Source: Dehalococcoidia bacterium UBA1328
Lineage (GTDB): Bacteria; Chloroflexota; Dehalococcoidia; Lucifugimonadales; Lucifugimonadaceae
Assembly (NCBI GenBank): GCA_002306815.1
Contig: DBTA01000061.1
Span: forward strand, 5,363 to 58,697
Length of the DNA stretch: 53,335 nucleotides
Reading direction: 5' to 3'
The translations under genes were made by a program, and so were the position numbers. The notes under the pieces are model-generated. The model worked only from the letters and a program-made list of their open reading frames with translations, was not told the origin of the DNA and did not search any database. Within the stretch, counting starts at the first letter, position 1. The number at the start of each line of letters is the position of its first letter. Below, in pieces: positions 52,850 to 53,335 of the stretch.

Positions 52850-52942
52850 AAATTTCCGGTCGCGGGATTTACGTTTCGCCGCGCATCGGCGACTCGCGTT
52901 TGTTTTTTGCGAATCGTTTGACTCGTTTGTCGCGTGGTCCGG

Positions 52943-52990
52943 TGTGCCTACTCTCCCTGAGGGAAAGAATTGAGGTGAAGGAAGAGGTGA
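52943..52990. repeat. intergenic repeat of the CTCTCCCTGAGGGA type
   Basis: TACTCTCCCTGAGGGAAAG followed by a GAGGTGA-rich stretch is a member of a widespread class of intergenic repeats. It lies in the convergent gap between the zinc-ribbon gene and the gene at the right edge, next to the copy at 53018-53050. Confidence 0.5.
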
Positions 52991-53017
52991 GTCTGTTTGT
53001 GTATGATCGTTTCGTCT

Positions 53018-53050
53018 GCGGGGCTGCCGTCCTTCGAGAACCTCAGGATT
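53018..53050 (-). repeat. dispersed intergenic repeat, TCGAAGGA type, copy 3
   Basis: On the minus strand CCTGAGGTTCTCGAAGGACG, continuing GCAG, shares 15 identical bases (53024-53038) with 33555-33569. See the copies at 33541 and 34668. Confidence 0.6.
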
Positions 53051-53141
53051 ACACTTGGTGATGGCCCTTAGCCGTGGTTCAGGATGAAAATTCTGGCGGA
53101 GGTCGGGATGGTGGGCGGTGTTGGCTGTGTTGAGTGGAGAT

Positions 53142-53335
53142 TTAGCGGCGTTCGAGTCGAGGTAGTCCGAGTTCATCGGTTGCCGAGTCGAACCAGTCAG
53201 TGACTTCTCTGTGGAGCGGGATTCCTTCTCGTTCTCGAACCTCTGCTTCCTCGTGCTCGGGTAAACCTGCGTAGTAAACACGGTCATGCCCAGGTGCAGG
53301 TGGTGTTTCTACTAGATAGGTCAAGAATTCGTCCA
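53142..53335 (-). CDS. Ldh/malate-dehydrogenase-family oxidoreductase, 3' end only
   Basis: The frame runs off the right edge of the window (it is open beyond 53335). The last 64 residues read D-E-F-L-T-Y-L, P-P-A-P-G-H-D-R-V-Y-Y-A-G-L-P-E, V-R-E-R-E-G-I-P-L, the C-terminal pattern of the LDH2/malate/ureidoglycolate dehydrogenase family, where E-G-I-P-L follows the E-x-E-A-E-x-R-R helix. The reaction would be NAD(P)-dependent oxidation of a 2-hydroxy acid. Most of the gene is outside the window, so the assignment rests on the tail alone. Confidence 0.65.
   Translation of the reverse strand, partial: DEFLTYLVETPPAPGHDRVYYAGLPEHEEAEVREREGIPLHREVTDWFDSATDELGLPRLERR

Noticed and set aside
1..53335. 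CRISPR array, prophage or insertion sequence
   Set aside because: No regularly spaced repeats, integrase, transposase or phage structural genes were seen.

Overview
The window looks like a piece of a marine Chloroflexota genome, most likely the SAR202/Dehalococcoidia side. This is inference: no rRNA is present. The pointers are a glycine-rich RRM protein, a gram-positive-type LexA box (reported, as I recall, for Dehalococcoides), two enolase-superfamily enzymes beside TPP enzymes, an RraA-like and an HpcH-like aldolase, a sulfatase, frequent TTG/GTG starts and dispersed intergenic repeats. The right edge cuts through a gene. The left edge starts with a C homopolymer inside a gene relic.

Layout. 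1-3.0 kb: a decayed NHL beta-propeller gene, an ankyrin protein and an acetolactate-synthase-like TPP enzyme. 3.0-8.8 kb (minus strand): an SOS mutagenesis cassette of imuB, a DUF6504-like gene and dnaE2, behind a promoter with a perfect GAAC-N4-GTTC operator; upstream of it lies a 27-residue membrane peptide gene that ORF callers would miss. 9.2-17.3 kb: information processing, with proS, an MFS relic, an RRM protein, then an attenuator-like leader and nusA-ylxR-infB-rbfA-truB. ylxR is broken by a 4-bp tandem duplication and rimP is absent. 17.4-22.9 kb: a CPA2-type antiporter, a PPOX-family flavoprotein, msrA, and a divergent sulfatase/BNR pair. 23.0-29.7 kb: a degenerate tRNA-Arg and an AddB/AddA-like helicase-nuclease pair.

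29.8-40 kb: a tight SDR-SDR-Nudix-M20 operon, then an RraA-like aldolase, a PhnP-like metallohydrolase, a phosphatase-fold relic, an HpcH/HpaI aldolase, a rhamnonate-dehydratase-like enolase, an MFS exporter and tRNA-Pro. 40.3-47.0 kb: yaaA and a five-gene minus-strand catabolic operon (atypical enolase-superfamily protein, small membrane protein, MFS importer, SelA-like PLP enzyme, benzoylformate-decarboxylase-like TPP enzyme). 47.3-53.3 kb: a frameshifted small gene, a beta-lactamase-fold hydrolase, a DUF885 peptidase, a small ORF with an in-frame UGA followed by a SECIS-like hairpin, an MBL-fold hydrolase, a zinc-ribbon protein, and the 3' end of an Ldh/malate-dehydrogenase-family gene.

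The observations most worth following are the possible selenoprotein at 51.0-51.3 kb, the SOS operator and cassette, the five-gene catabolic operon, and the number of broken genes (NHL, MFS, ylxR, tRNA-Arg, phosphatase relic, 47.3-kb gene). The broken genes suggest either active gene decay or assembly errors. All calls were made by reading translations and motifs; no database search was run.
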